Part shown: one piece after another, positions 10,502 through 18,305 of the stretch
Numbering within the stretch: position 1 is the stretch's first letter
How the letters are laid out: the number at the start of each line of letters is the position of its first letter
DNA from: Rhizobium leguminosarum bv. trifolii WSM1325
Lineage (GTDB): Bacteria; Pseudomonadota; Alphaproteobacteria; Rhizobiales; Rhizobiaceae
Assembly (NCBI GenBank): GCA_000023185.1
Contig: CP001622.1
Location: forward strand, 4,432,501-4,496,500
Direction: 5' to 3'
DNA length: 64,000 bases
Program-made: the position numbers and the translations under genes
Notes under the pieces: model-generated
The model's input: the letters and a program-made list of their open reading frames with translations, nothing else
Told to the model about the DNA's origin: nothing
Databases searched by the model: none

Positions 10502-12796
10502 TCATCCCTCGATGCGCGGTGCTTGTTGACCGTTATTGCCGTTGTTCTTGGAAAGCGCCTGCAGCACCTCGATCCTTTCCCCGAACATGGCGACAGTACC
10601 CTCCTTGAGCACGAGGATCTTGTCGACGCATTGGAGAAGGGCCGGGCGCTGGGTGATGGTGACGGTGGTGATGCCCTGCTTCTTGGCGTGTATCAGCGCC
10701 TTGGCAAGAGCTGCCTCGCCTTGTGTATCGAGGTTCGAGTTCGGCTCGTCGAGGACCACGAACTTCGGATTGCCGAAGAAGGCGCGGGCCAGCGCGATGC
10801 GCTGCTTCTGGCCGCCCGAAAGCGGAGCGCCGTCACCCGCCACAATTGTTTCGTAGCCCTGCGGGAAGCCTGCGATGAGTTCGTGCACGTCAGCGAGCAC
10901 AGCGGCCTCATAGATCTGGTGATCGTCGACGTCGTCACGCATGCGGCAGATATTGGCCTTGATCGTACCGGGAAAGAGCTGCACATCCTGCGGCAGATAG
11001 CCGATGCTTTCGCCGAACTGGCGCTGGTCCCAGTTGCGCAGATCCATCAGGTCGAGGCGAACATTCCCCGATGTCGGGACGATCGAGCCGACGAGCATCT
11101 TGCCGAGCGTCGTCTTGCCGGACCCGGAATTACCGATGATCGCAAGTGATTCCCCCTTCCTGAGCGAGAACGAGATGCCGTTGAGAATGACCTTCTTCTG
11201 CGGCGGCGGCACGAAGAGAATGCGTTCGACATCCAGCCGGCCTTCGGGATTGGGAAGACGCAGGCGCGGGAAGTTCAATGGGGAGTTCAACAGCAGTCCT
11301 TTGATCCTGCCATAGGCGGCTGCCGATCGGTTGAACTGATGCCAGCCTTCGATGGCGCCTTCGATCGGCGCCAGGGCGCGTCCCGAGATGATCGAGGACG
11401 CAATCACCATGCCGCCCGTCAACTCACCGGAGAGCGACAGATGCGCACCCCAGCCCAGCAGGGTGATCTGGGTGATCATGCGGCAAGCCTTCGATATGCC
11501 GGAGAAGATGATGTTGCGGTCTTGCGCTTCGACTTGCGATTTCAGCGAGCCCGCCGTTTCCCGGCCCCACATCTTCACCGCCTCGGGGATCATCGCCATT
11601 GCGTTGATAATCTGCGAATTGCGCGACATGGAATCGAGATGGAAATTTGCCCGGCTGAGATAGCCGTTGGATTCGGCAAATTGCCGGGCGGTGAATTTCT
11701 GGTTCAGATAGGCGATCACGAAAAGCACCGCGCAGCAGACCATGATGATGATGCCGAGATGCGGATGCACGAAATAGACGACGACCACGAAGAACGGCAT
11801 CAGCGGCGCATCGAGAAACGCGATCAGCGTGCCGGATGTCAAGAAGCCGCGCAAAAGCTGCAGGTCCTGCAGCGTCTGATAATCCTTGCCGCTGCCATGC
11901 AGCGACGCCCTCGCTGCGGCGCTGAGGATCGGCGCGCCGAGCTGAACTTCGAGCTCCACCGCGGTGCGCATCAGGATAAAGCGCCGCACCGTATCCATGA
12001 AGGCCTGCAGCAGCACGGCGCCGATCACGGCGATCGAGAGCATGACGAGCGTGTCGACGGAGCGGCTTGTCAGCACCCGGTCGGATATCTGGAAGAGATA
12101 AAGCGGTATCGCCAGCAGAAGGACGTTGATGGCGACCGTAAACACCATTACGACCACCATGTTGCGCCGTACCGCCACCATCCCGCGCGAGAGGCTGGCG
12201 GCGAAATTCACAGGCTCGCTGCGCTTGTGAAAACCGCCGCCGCTTCCCCCGCCCCCGCCCCCGCCGCCCCCGGGATCGGAATTCTTGCCGTTTCCGCCGC
12301 CGCCGGTGCGCAGCCGCCTGTCGTTCTCGCTGATCGGACCGCTTTCTCCTTCGATGGTCTTGCCGAAAGGCATCGTCGGGCTCGATTTAAGCTCGGTCTT
12401 CTCTGTCGGCAGTTCGGGGGCCACCCGTGCTTCGATCTGCGGCTGGGCCGGCGCTTCCGCCGGTTTTGCTGTCGCCGGGCCCTGCGCCACCGCGACAGCA
12501 GGCGCCGTTTCCACTTTAGCTTCCGGCACCGCCGTCTTTTCCGGGAGGGGCGCCTGCGTTGCGCTTGCGCGTCCGGTATCGGCAGCCTCGGTTGCTGCAG
12601 CTTCGGACGTCTGCTTGCCGCCATCAGACGAAGCAGCGGCACCGCTCAGCCTGCGAAGGTTCTCGACCGCCTCGTCGATCGCCGAGATGCACAAATCGGT
12701 CATCGTCGCTTCCGAAGGGGCAGCGGAGGGAATAGTGCCCGATCTCAGATCGAGGGCGCTGCCTGCCGCAAAGATTTGTTTCGAAATCTGGTTCAT
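10502..12796 (-). CDS. Type I secretion ABC transporter (permease-ATPase) with low-complexity N-terminus, 764 aa
   Basis: This is the inner-membrane exporter of a type I secretion system (PrsD/HlyB-like). Residues about 200-480 are the transmembrane domain. The ATPase has Walker A GNSGSGKTT (555-563), signature LSGGQKQRIALARAF near 656 and Walker B VVLDEPNSNLD near 681. Unusual for the family, residues about 50-195 are Ala/Pro/Glu-rich and end in a glycine tract (about 165-188) before the first membrane helix; no C39 peptidase or its catalytic residues are seen. GAGGGAA precedes the ATG. It lies 25 nt after the 675-aa protein gene and overlaps or abuts the adaptor gene, so the genes are surely co-transcribed. 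Confidence 0.93.
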   Translation of the reverse strand: MNQISKQIFAAGSALDLRSGTIPSAAPSEATMTDLCISAIDEAVENLRRLSGAAASSDGGKQTSEAAATEAADTGRASATQAPLPEKTAVPEAKVETAPAVAVAQGPATAKPAEAPAQPQIEARVAPELPTEKTELKSSPTMPFGKTIEGESGPISENDRRLRTGGGGNGKNSDPGGGGGGGGGSGGGFHKRSEPVNFAASLSRGMVAVRRNMVVVMVFTVAINVLLLAIPLYLFQISDRVLTSRSVDTLVMLSIAVIGAVLLQAFMDTVRRFILMRTAVELEVQLGAPILSAAARASLHGSGKDYQTLQDLQLLRGFLTSGTLIAFLDAPLMPFFVVVVYFVHPHLGIIIMVCCAVLFVIAYLNQKFTARQFAESNGYLSRANFHLDSMSRNSQIINAMAMIPEAVKMWGRETAGSLKSQVEAQDRNIIFSGISKACRMITQITLLGWGAHLSLSGELTGGMVIASSIISGRALAPIEGAIEGWHQFNRSAAAYGRIKGLLLNSPLNFPRLRLPNPEGRLDVERILFVPPPQKKVILNGISFSLRKGESLAIIGNSGSGKTTLGKMLVGSIVPTSGNVRLDLMDLRNWDQRQFGESIGYLPQDVQLFPGTIKANICRMRDDVDDHQIYEAAVLADVHELIAGFPQGYETIVAGDGAPLSGGQKQRIALARAFFGNPKFVVLDEPNSNLDTQGEAALAKALIHAKKQGITTVTITQRPALLQCVDKILVLKEGTVAMFGERIEVLQALSKNNGNNGQQAPRIEG

Positions 12797-12821
12797 CGTG
12801 GTTCCCTCGCAATACTCAAGG

Positions 12822-14849
12822 TCACGCGACCATGGCTTGCATTACGTCGGCGGGGTGCGTCGACGACCATGAAAAATCATTCCCGGCATTGATGACGCCG
12901 TCAGCGCAATTGCCGCCCGCCGGATCGTCGTTGTCGAGAAAGGCGATGACTTCGTTGGCGAGCCTGTCGTCGGCCGGCTGCGGCTGTGTCGTGTCATGCT
13001 CCACCAGCCCGCCCTGAATGAGGATGGCGTCTGAATAGAGCTGGCCTGCCAGATAGGTCGTCTGGCCGAAACTGTCGTAGTCGACGATTTCGGCGATGTT
13101 GACGACCGCATTGCTGCCCGTGTCGATCGTAACCGTTGCGTCGGGATTGTTTTCGAGGATGGTTGATGCCGCCAGGGTCACATCGTCGGAATCGCCGAGG
13201 ATGCTGACCTGTTTTATGATCGTCATGTCGTAGAGATTGCCGGTGATATAGAGCACATTGAGGCCGGCATAGCCCTGGAAATTCATATCGAAGGACAGCC
13301 CTTCCGGCATGTCGGGATCGCGGTCCTCGATCGCCTTCTGCGTCGCGACCATGTAGTCCGGCATGGCCGCGAACGGGCTGTCCGTCCCGACATTGTGGAT
13401 CGAGGCGAAATTCCAGAGCAGGTTGTTGCCGGTCTGTATGTCGGCGCCGGGATCGACGCCGTCTTCGGCCCGCACCCAGTCATTGTCGTAGAGCAGCGAG
13501 ATCTGCGTGATGCTGTTGATGTCGAGCACATTGCCGCCGATGATCACCAGATCATACTGCATGCCCATCCCGAAAAAGGAGGAGAAGTTGATGGAGGTAT
13601 TGCCGCCGGTCAGAACCGTGGCTTCGGATCCAGAAGTGGTGACCGTCATCGTGTCGTTGTCGGTGACGAAGTGATATTGCTCGATCCACTGTACGAAGGA
13701 GACGTCGCCGTCGATGACGCTGACGCGCCAGCTGTTCGGGAAAGTCGGCTCGACAGCATCGTTGTCGGCATGGCTCGATGCTTCGAAGGTGCTGTGTTCG
13801 AAGAGGGCGATATTCTTGGCGACCGTTCCCGCGTCATCGGCGGAATGGCCGGATGAATGCAGCGTCGAAGCAATCTCGTCGTTGTCGCTGTAGACAAAGG
13901 CTTGGGAGATCGCGTCGATCTGGTGATAGTTGCCCATCACCGCCGTGACCGAGGCGATGACGCCGGTATTGATCACCGAGGCGACGTTGACAAGGAGGTT
14001 TGCACCGGCGGTCACATCAAGGCTGTTGCCACTCGGGTCGGTCTGCTCGACGGATGTACTGCTGTCGTCTGGTTCTTCCTGGAGCTTGGCGAGACCGCGG
14101 TCGGGCAGGAAGTCGTCGAGGACAGGGATATCGGTCGTCTCCTCGCCGTTGACATAGACCGTGTCGTTCTTGGGGGCGGTGGTGCTGAAATCATGCGTCG
14201 CGTCGCCGCTGCTGGGCGAGGCCGGCCCACTGTCCTTGCTATTCTGGATATAGCTTTCGAGATCCTCGGCGATCTTCAGCGCGCCATCATAGGTATCTGT
14301 CCGGTGGAGGCTCGCAAAAGGCGTGAAGATCTCGGCCTCGGTGCTGAAATCCGCGAGCCGCTCGATGACGAAACTCGTGTCTCGAAGGGGATGGACGCCG
14401 TCCGTCATATCCAGATAATCGTCGTCGTAGAGGACGTTGACCTGGAGGACATGACTGATCGCCGAACCAGGCCCGGCAAAGACTGTCAGTTCCGGCTCAT
14501 CCGTGAGCACGATATCCGTAGGATCGCCGAAATGCGGTAACGGGATGTCCTTTCCGGCAATCGCCGCCAGCTTCTCGAGGCTCTCTTCGAAGACGCGGCC
14601 GAAATGGCGCGCCGGGCCAAATTCGATGTCGTAGCTGCCGCTTTTGTAGATGATGCCCGGATCGTAGTCCTTGAGCTGGAGATCGGAAGAGAAGGCGGCG
14701 GTAAAGGCATCCTGATCCGGCAGAGCCGGTCCATCCGCGCCCGGTCCTGCACCTTCGGCATAGTTCGTACGCAACCGCATCTCGTCGGTCGTCATCTCGA
14801 AGAGACCGATGAAGTGCGCAATGATTTCCGAAATCTTCTCGATATGCAT
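12822..14849 (-). CDS. Large acidic repeat protein, likely type I secretion substrate or surface factor, 675 aa
   Basis: No known family is recognised. There is no Sec signal peptide. The C-terminal two thirds hold four divergent copies of a unit with pattern G-x-N-L-L-x-N-x-A-S-I ... G-N-x-x-x-I-x-Q-x-x-x-L-Y-D-N-D, at about residues 282-325, 415-457, 473-557 (with an insertion) and 577-620. The Asp/Asn-rich ends (LLYDNDW, ILGDSDD) could bind Ca2+, but they are not canonical RTX nonapeptides. The start at 14849 (MHIEK) has GGGAGG upstream; an ATG 72 nt earlier lacks this. Its position directly upstream of the exporter and lack of a Sec signal suggest export by it. A cytosolic or chaperone role cannot be excluded. 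Confidence 0.7.
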   Translation of the reverse strand: MHIEKISEIIAHFIGLFEMTTDEMRLRTNYAEGAGPGADGPALPDQDAFTAAFSSDLQLKDYDPGIIYKSGSYDIEFGPARHFGRVFEESLEKLAAIAGKDIPLPHFGDPTDIVLTDEPELTVFAGPGSAISHVLQVNVLYDDDYLDMTDGVHPLRDTSFVIERLADFSTEAEIFTPFASLHRTDTYDGALKIAEDLESYIQNSKDSGPASPSSGDATHDFSTTAPKNDTVYVNGEETTDIPVLDDFLPDRGLAKLQEEPDDSSTSVEQTDPSGNSLDVTAGANLLVNVASVINTGVIASVTAVMGNYHQIDAISQAFVYSDNDEIASTLHSSGHSADDAGTVAKNIALFEHSTFEASSHADNDAVEPTFPNSWRVSVIDGDVSFVQWIEQYHFVTDNDTMTVTTSGSEATVLTGGNTSINFSSFFGMGMQYDLVIIGGNVLDINSITQISLLYDNDWVRAEDGVDPGADIQTGNNLLWNFASIHNVGTDSPFAAMPDYMVATQKAIEDRDPDMPEGLSFDMNFQGYAGLNVLYITGNLYDMTIIKQVSILGDSDDVTLAASTILENNPDATVTIDTGSNAVVNIAEIVDYDSFGQTTYLAGQLYSDAILIQGGLVEHDTTQPQPADDRLANEVIAFLDNDDPAGGNCADGVINAGNDFSWSSTHPADVMQAMVA

Positions 14850-14939
14850 GGTTCGGCCCTCCCATTCGAGATGACGATCGGCCTTGGAGGCACCCGCCGG
14901 GAGCCGTCGTGTGGTCGTCAAATCGTTTTCAAGCAGTCA

Positions 14940-14967
14940 AACTGCACCGGCTAGAGCCGGTGCAGTT
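14940..14967. promoter_or_regulatory. Perfect 12-bp inverted repeat between the two repeat-protein genes
   Basis: AACTGCACCGGC and its exact complement flank a TAGA loop. On the transcribed (minus) strand no T run follows, so it is more likely an mRNA-stabilising or attenuating intercistronic hairpin than a simple terminator. It would let the upstream gene be expressed in excess over the secretion machinery. Confidence 0.65.
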
Positions 14968-14991
14968 CGTCTTGGTCGCTGGAGGTCGGTG

Positions 14992-15948
14992 TCAGGTGCC
15001 GGTATCCTCGCCGACGTCGGAGACATGAGAATTGCCGCCGATGACGCTGGAGTCGACCGTATTGCTGAGCAGGTTCGCACCCTGAACGAACTCGAGGTGG
15101 AAGCCCGAATTGGCAAGGATTGCCGAAGCATCGGCCGCGCTCGAGCCAGTGGCGTCGTCGCCGGCCTTGAGATCCCAGCCTTTGCCGTCCATCTCCATGC
15201 CTTCTGCGCTGTCGGCGGTGCCGCCATTGGCATTCAGGTTGTTCTGAGCGCCTTCGTTGTCCATCTTGACGTTCCAGGCGCTATCCTGGTCAGCCAGATG
15301 GTTCGCCTGGACGGCGCTGAAGCCGCTGTCATTGCCTTCGCCGGTCAGCGAATTGTTGAGGATGCTGTCGACGTCGAGAGTGAAGGAGAAGTCGTCGCCG
15401 AGGTCGAAGGTGAGGTCGTGTCCGGCAACGCCGAGGTTGGAGTCCTTGACGTCCTCGATGACGGCGAAGTCTGTGTCCGTCTTGTTGAAGCTGTCGGAGG
15501 TGTTGTTGCTGTCGGAGACCGTCTTCGTATCCGTATCCGTCTCCGTAACGGTCTTGATATCGGTGTCGGTCACGGTTTTCGTATCGGTGTCCGTGATCGT
15601 CTTGGTGTCGGTGTCGTTGTCGCTGTACGACTTGCTGTCATAGCTCCAGTCGTAGTCGGTCTTGGTGTCGGTATCGGTGATCGTCGTGGTCTTGGTGCTC
15701 GTATCGTCGTCGGACTTGTAGCTCCAGTCATATTCGTTGTCGCGGTTGTCGCCATTGTTGGCGGCGACGTCGATCTCCGCCTTGACGTCCACGTCGACGC
15801 TATTGTCGGTATTGTCGCGATTGTCGCCATTGGCGACGCCGCCGACATAACCGGTCGAATCGTCTTCGATTTCAGTCGAATTGATCGCGCTATTGGCAAA
15901 GCCGTCGGCAAGCGCCCCGACCTTTGTGATTTCGGTGTCGTCAGACAT
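14992..15948 (-). CDS. Acidic tandem-repeat protein, probable type I secretion substrate, 318 aa
   Basis: The composition is dominated by Asp, Thr, Asn, Ser and Lys, with no Cys and no Sec signal. Residues about 83-145 contain an eight-residue tandem repeat of the form TDTDTKTV, framed by two YDWSY blocks (73-77, 99-103) and two NGDNRDN blocks. The C-terminus (290-314, GANLLSN ... GGNSHVSDVGED) resembles the repeat unit of the 675-aa protein next to it. TGGAGAA lies just upstream of the ATG. It is first in the secretion gene group, with a hairpin after it. The highly acidic, Gly/Asn/Asp-rich makeup and context suit an exported Ca2+-responsive adhesin or matrix protein; this is inference. Confidence 0.75.
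   Translation of the reverse strand: MSDDTEITKVGALADGFANSAINSTEIEDDSTGYVGGVANGDNRDNTDNSVDVDVKAEIDVAANNGDNRDNEYDWSYKSDDDTSTKTTTITDTDTKTDYDWSYDSKSYSDNDTDTKTITDTDTKTVTDTDIKTVTETDTDTKTVSDSNNTSDSFNKTDTDFAVIEDVKDSNLGVAGHDLTFDLGDDFSFTLDVDSILNNSLTGEGNDSGFSAVQANHLADQDSAWNVKMDNEGAQNNLNANGGTADSAEGMEMDGKGWDLKAGDDATGSSAADASAILANSGFHLEFVQGANLLSNTVDSSVIGGNSHVSDVGEDTGT
15514..15702 (-). repeat. In-frame 24-bp tandem repeats (Thr/Asp/Lys)
   Basis: This stretch inside the acidic protein gene encodes repeated TDTDTKT-(I/V/Y) octapeptides with one longer variant. It is a likely site of slippage and length variation between strains. Confidence 0.8.
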
Positions 15949-16790
15949 TGCATTCTCCAGAAAAAACCGGAGCAGCTTTTCGAAATCCCTCTCATCTCAA
16001 ATGGGATTTTACTCGCGCTCGCTCCGATACGGTTAAGATCGGCAGATGTATTCGATACTAGTCATCTGCAGCTTCGTCGCGATTTGTTGATCAAATCGTT
16101 GGTATTGGGAACGTACGTACTCAGTACAAGGCCGCACATATCCAGCTCCGAATCCTGAAAAGGATAAGGAGTATTCAGGCTTTCTTTTCGTTGAGTTGCC
16201 CTAAATGGAAGCCATGTATCAAAAACGCATGACGATACCTGGATTTTCCAGTCGCCACTTGGACGACGATCACAGAATGCTGGAAAAAATGCGGATCCGA
16301 TAGACACCAATTCGGGCTAAGGCGGATCCGCCCTGTCCGGATAGCCCGCAGATAGTCCCTGTCGTCGGAGTACTAAGATCTGTTCGGCAGCGGCGTCGGC
16401 GAGCAGCGACAATCCGGGGCTCCCGGCATTCGCTGCAGGGTTGAGGAGCACCTTTCGACGTTTCCCTGTCTCATATCCGACCCACCCTGCATGACGAAAA
16501 TATGACAATTTGTACTGAAATATTACATTCAACTGAACATCTATAGTCGAAGCAAATATAGCCTTGAAGTATATATCATAGTGAAAATACAACCAAGGCA
16601 TTGTATCGTATCGTTTTTCGTCCGCGAAAACTAATCACTTTGGGCCATTTCCTTCCTTCTCAATCCGTATTAACATAATTAAGAAATGTCTAAAAAATAA
16701 AGCGGTGACATCCGGGGTCGGCATTTCTTACTATCTTATACCCGCCATCGCTCCACGTTTGAGTAAAGTGTAACGCTAGGGGAGGCGTAT
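15949..16790. other. 842-bp AT-rich intergenic region between secretion operon and LuxR gene
   Basis: No convincing gene is seen. It is divergent promoter DNA: the acidic-protein gene leaves to the left and the regulator to the right. Base composition is clearly more AT-rich than the coding DNA, notably 16490-16760. One inverted repeat is listed separately. Confidence 0.6.
16042..16069. promoter_or_regulatory. Candidate operator GCAGATG-N14-CATCTGC
   Basis: Seven-base perfect arms lie at 16042-16048 and 16063-16069, about 95-120 bp upstream of the acidic-protein start. The spacing and position suit a dimeric regulator, possibly the adjacent LuxR-type protein. No experimental support; a chance palindrome is possible. 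Confidence 0.35.
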
Positions 16791-17573
16791 ATGTTCATGA
16801 CAGGCTCAGGGATGGAGAATTCTGACCAGGGAAGAAAGTTGAGTACGTCCGGAGATACTATACTAGTGGTAGCCAAGGCGGATCTGTTTTCGGAATGCAT
16901 GGTAGAAGCACTGGCAAAGAAATTTCCGAACTGTGAAGTGGCAAGCATAACGAGTACAAAGCCGATGCTGGAAAAAGATACCAGCGATTTTAAGCTTGTT
17001 TTATTCTATCATATACCCGGCCCGGAGCTTCATGAAGCGCTGCAGGCTGCCCGCGAAAACCACCCTGAAACCTCGATTGGACTTGTCGTCGAAGCGATCG
17101 ATATGCTCGAGCCCTATGTCAGCCGGCTGGTAGAGGCGCGGATCATCGATGGCGTCCTGCCACTCAACCTGCGGCTCGATGTCTTTATGGCTGCAGTGGA
17201 TCTGCTAATGAAGGGCGGCGAACATTTTCCGTCAGCACTTCTCAATCGCCTCACCAACAATAACGCCCAGCTGGAGCCTTCGCTCTATCAGACAAAATCG
17301 GTCGATGCGGCGCGCAGCAATGCGCTCAAGCTGAGACGCGACAGCATCTCTGCTTTGACCACCCGTGAGGTTCAGATTCTGGATCTCATATGCAAGGGCA
17401 CGCAGAACAAGATCATCGCCGACAAGCTGCATCTTTCCGAAAATACCGTGAAGGTTCACGTCCGCAACATCTACAAGAAGATGAACGTCCGAAACCGCAC
17501 GGAAGCTGCATCCCGCTTCTTCAATGAGCATTCCGCCGGTGAAGGCGACATGTCCGGTCGGTGGCGCAACTGA
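16791..17573 (+). CDS. LuxR-family regulator with degenerate receiver-like domain, 260 aa
   Basis: The C-terminal residues about 185-245 form a LuxR/GerE helix-turn-helix (LTTREVQILDLICKGTQNKIIADKL and SENTVKVHVRNIYKKM). The N-terminal domain (about 22-140) reads like a response-regulator receiver (ILVVAKADLFSECMVEAL) but has LVLFYHIPG where the phosphoacceptor Asp normally sits, so phosphorylation is doubtful. There is no acyl-homoserine-lactone domain. GGGGAGG precedes the ATG. It stands between the divergent secretion operon and the polysaccharide operon and could control either or both. Confidence 0.88.
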   Translation: MFMTGSGMENSDQGRKLSTSGDTILVVAKADLFSECMVEALAKKFPNCEVASITSTKPMLEKDTSDFKLVLFYHIPGPELHEALQAARENHPETSIGLVVEAIDMLEPYVSRLVEARIIDGVLPLNLRLDVFMAAVDLLMKGGEHFPSALLNRLTNNNAQLEPSLYQTKSVDAARSNALKLRRDSISALTTREVQILDLICKGTQNKIIADKLHLSENTVKVHVRNIYKKMNVRNRTEAASRFFNEHSAGEGDMSGRWRN

Positions 17574-17592
17574 TCTAACGCTTTCTTTTGCT

Positions 17593-17913
17593 TCAGATCG
17601 AAGGACGCGCAAAGCAACGCGACTTCTGTCCGAAGCCGCTTGGAGAGCAGATATAAGGCGCCGAGCCATGATAGGCTACGCTGCGGGCCGTTGCTGCAGT
17701 CGGGCGCTCGGCCCGATTTGCCGGATAGGCATAGGCCTTCGAGACGCGCGGTGCCTCGACCACGACGATGTTCTTTTTCGCGACGACCGCGATATCGTCA
17801 TCAACGACCGCGCAAGCCGTTGGTCCGATTGCAACGAGCGCCGTTCCCCAGACGAACATCGCCAAGCGGAAACGCCGGCCTTTCAGCTGCGGTGTATCTT
17901 GTTTTTCTAACAT
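17593..17913 (-). CDS. Small exported protein, 106 aa
   Basis: An N-terminal basic region (KGRRFR) and hydrophobic core (LAMFVWGTALVAIG) end at TACA, which could be a signal-peptidase site. The mature part is VVVEAPRVSKAYAYPAN-like, with a C-terminal motif APYICSPSGFGQKSRC that I associate with small exported proteins common in rhizobia. The start at 17913 has GAGGGG upstream. It is convergent with the LuxR gene and overlaps no other real gene. Role unknown. Confidence 0.6.
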   Translation of the reverse strand: MLEKQDTPQLKGRRFRLAMFVWGTALVAIGPTACAVVDDDIAVVAKKNIVVVEAPRVSKAYAYPANRAERPTAATARSVAYHGSAPYICSPSGFGQKSRCFARPSI

Positions 17914-18305
17914 GGCCAAAACCCCTCGCATATGGCGCTTCAGGATGCAAGACCGGCCGTGCCGTTGAGCGCGGCCAATCTCCCGCCTTCCCTCGTATAT
18001 TAGCTGCATTGAGTGAAGCTTAAGCGGCGAGTGAGAGGCGTTGTTGCGGATCGGAAAAATGACTAGAGTGATTAATCATTCGTTATCTTGAAGAATACTT
18101 GTGTAATTATTTTGGATACTTGGAATTTTTAAAGTTGACCTCCACGCTAATCGTCTTATCATTTGAGTAGTAATTCAGTTATCCGAAGAATAACTACAAA
18201 GTTATTAGCGTCTTGATAGGAGGGTTCACGAACATCCAGGCGGATAAGGAAGACTTGAGGCGCATAAATAAATCAAAAGACTAAATACCTGGGAAGGAGT
18301 TTGTA
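17914..18305. other. AT-rich upstream region of the polysaccharide operon
   Basis: No gene is seen. The stretch 18050-18290 is much richer in A and T than its surroundings, as expected for a promoter, and contains an inverted repeat AGTTAT-N7-ATAACT at 18177-18195. Confidence 0.5.
18177..18195. promoter_or_regulatory. Inverted repeat AGTTAT-N7-ATAACT upstream of epimerase gene
   Basis: The six-base arms are perfect, about 110 bp before the first gene of the polysaccharide operon, with a further GTTAT five bases on. It is a candidate regulator site; it could be chance in AT-rich DNA. Confidence 0.3.

Noticed and set aside
12822..15948. Classical RTX toxin identity for the two repeat proteins
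   Set aside because: No GGxGxDxUx nonapeptides are present; the repeats have a different pattern and spacing.
16791..17573. Quorum-sensing LuxR (acyl-homoserine-lactone receptor)
   Set aside because: The N-terminal domain is receiver-like, lacks the autoinducer-binding residues, and no luxI-type synthase is nearby.
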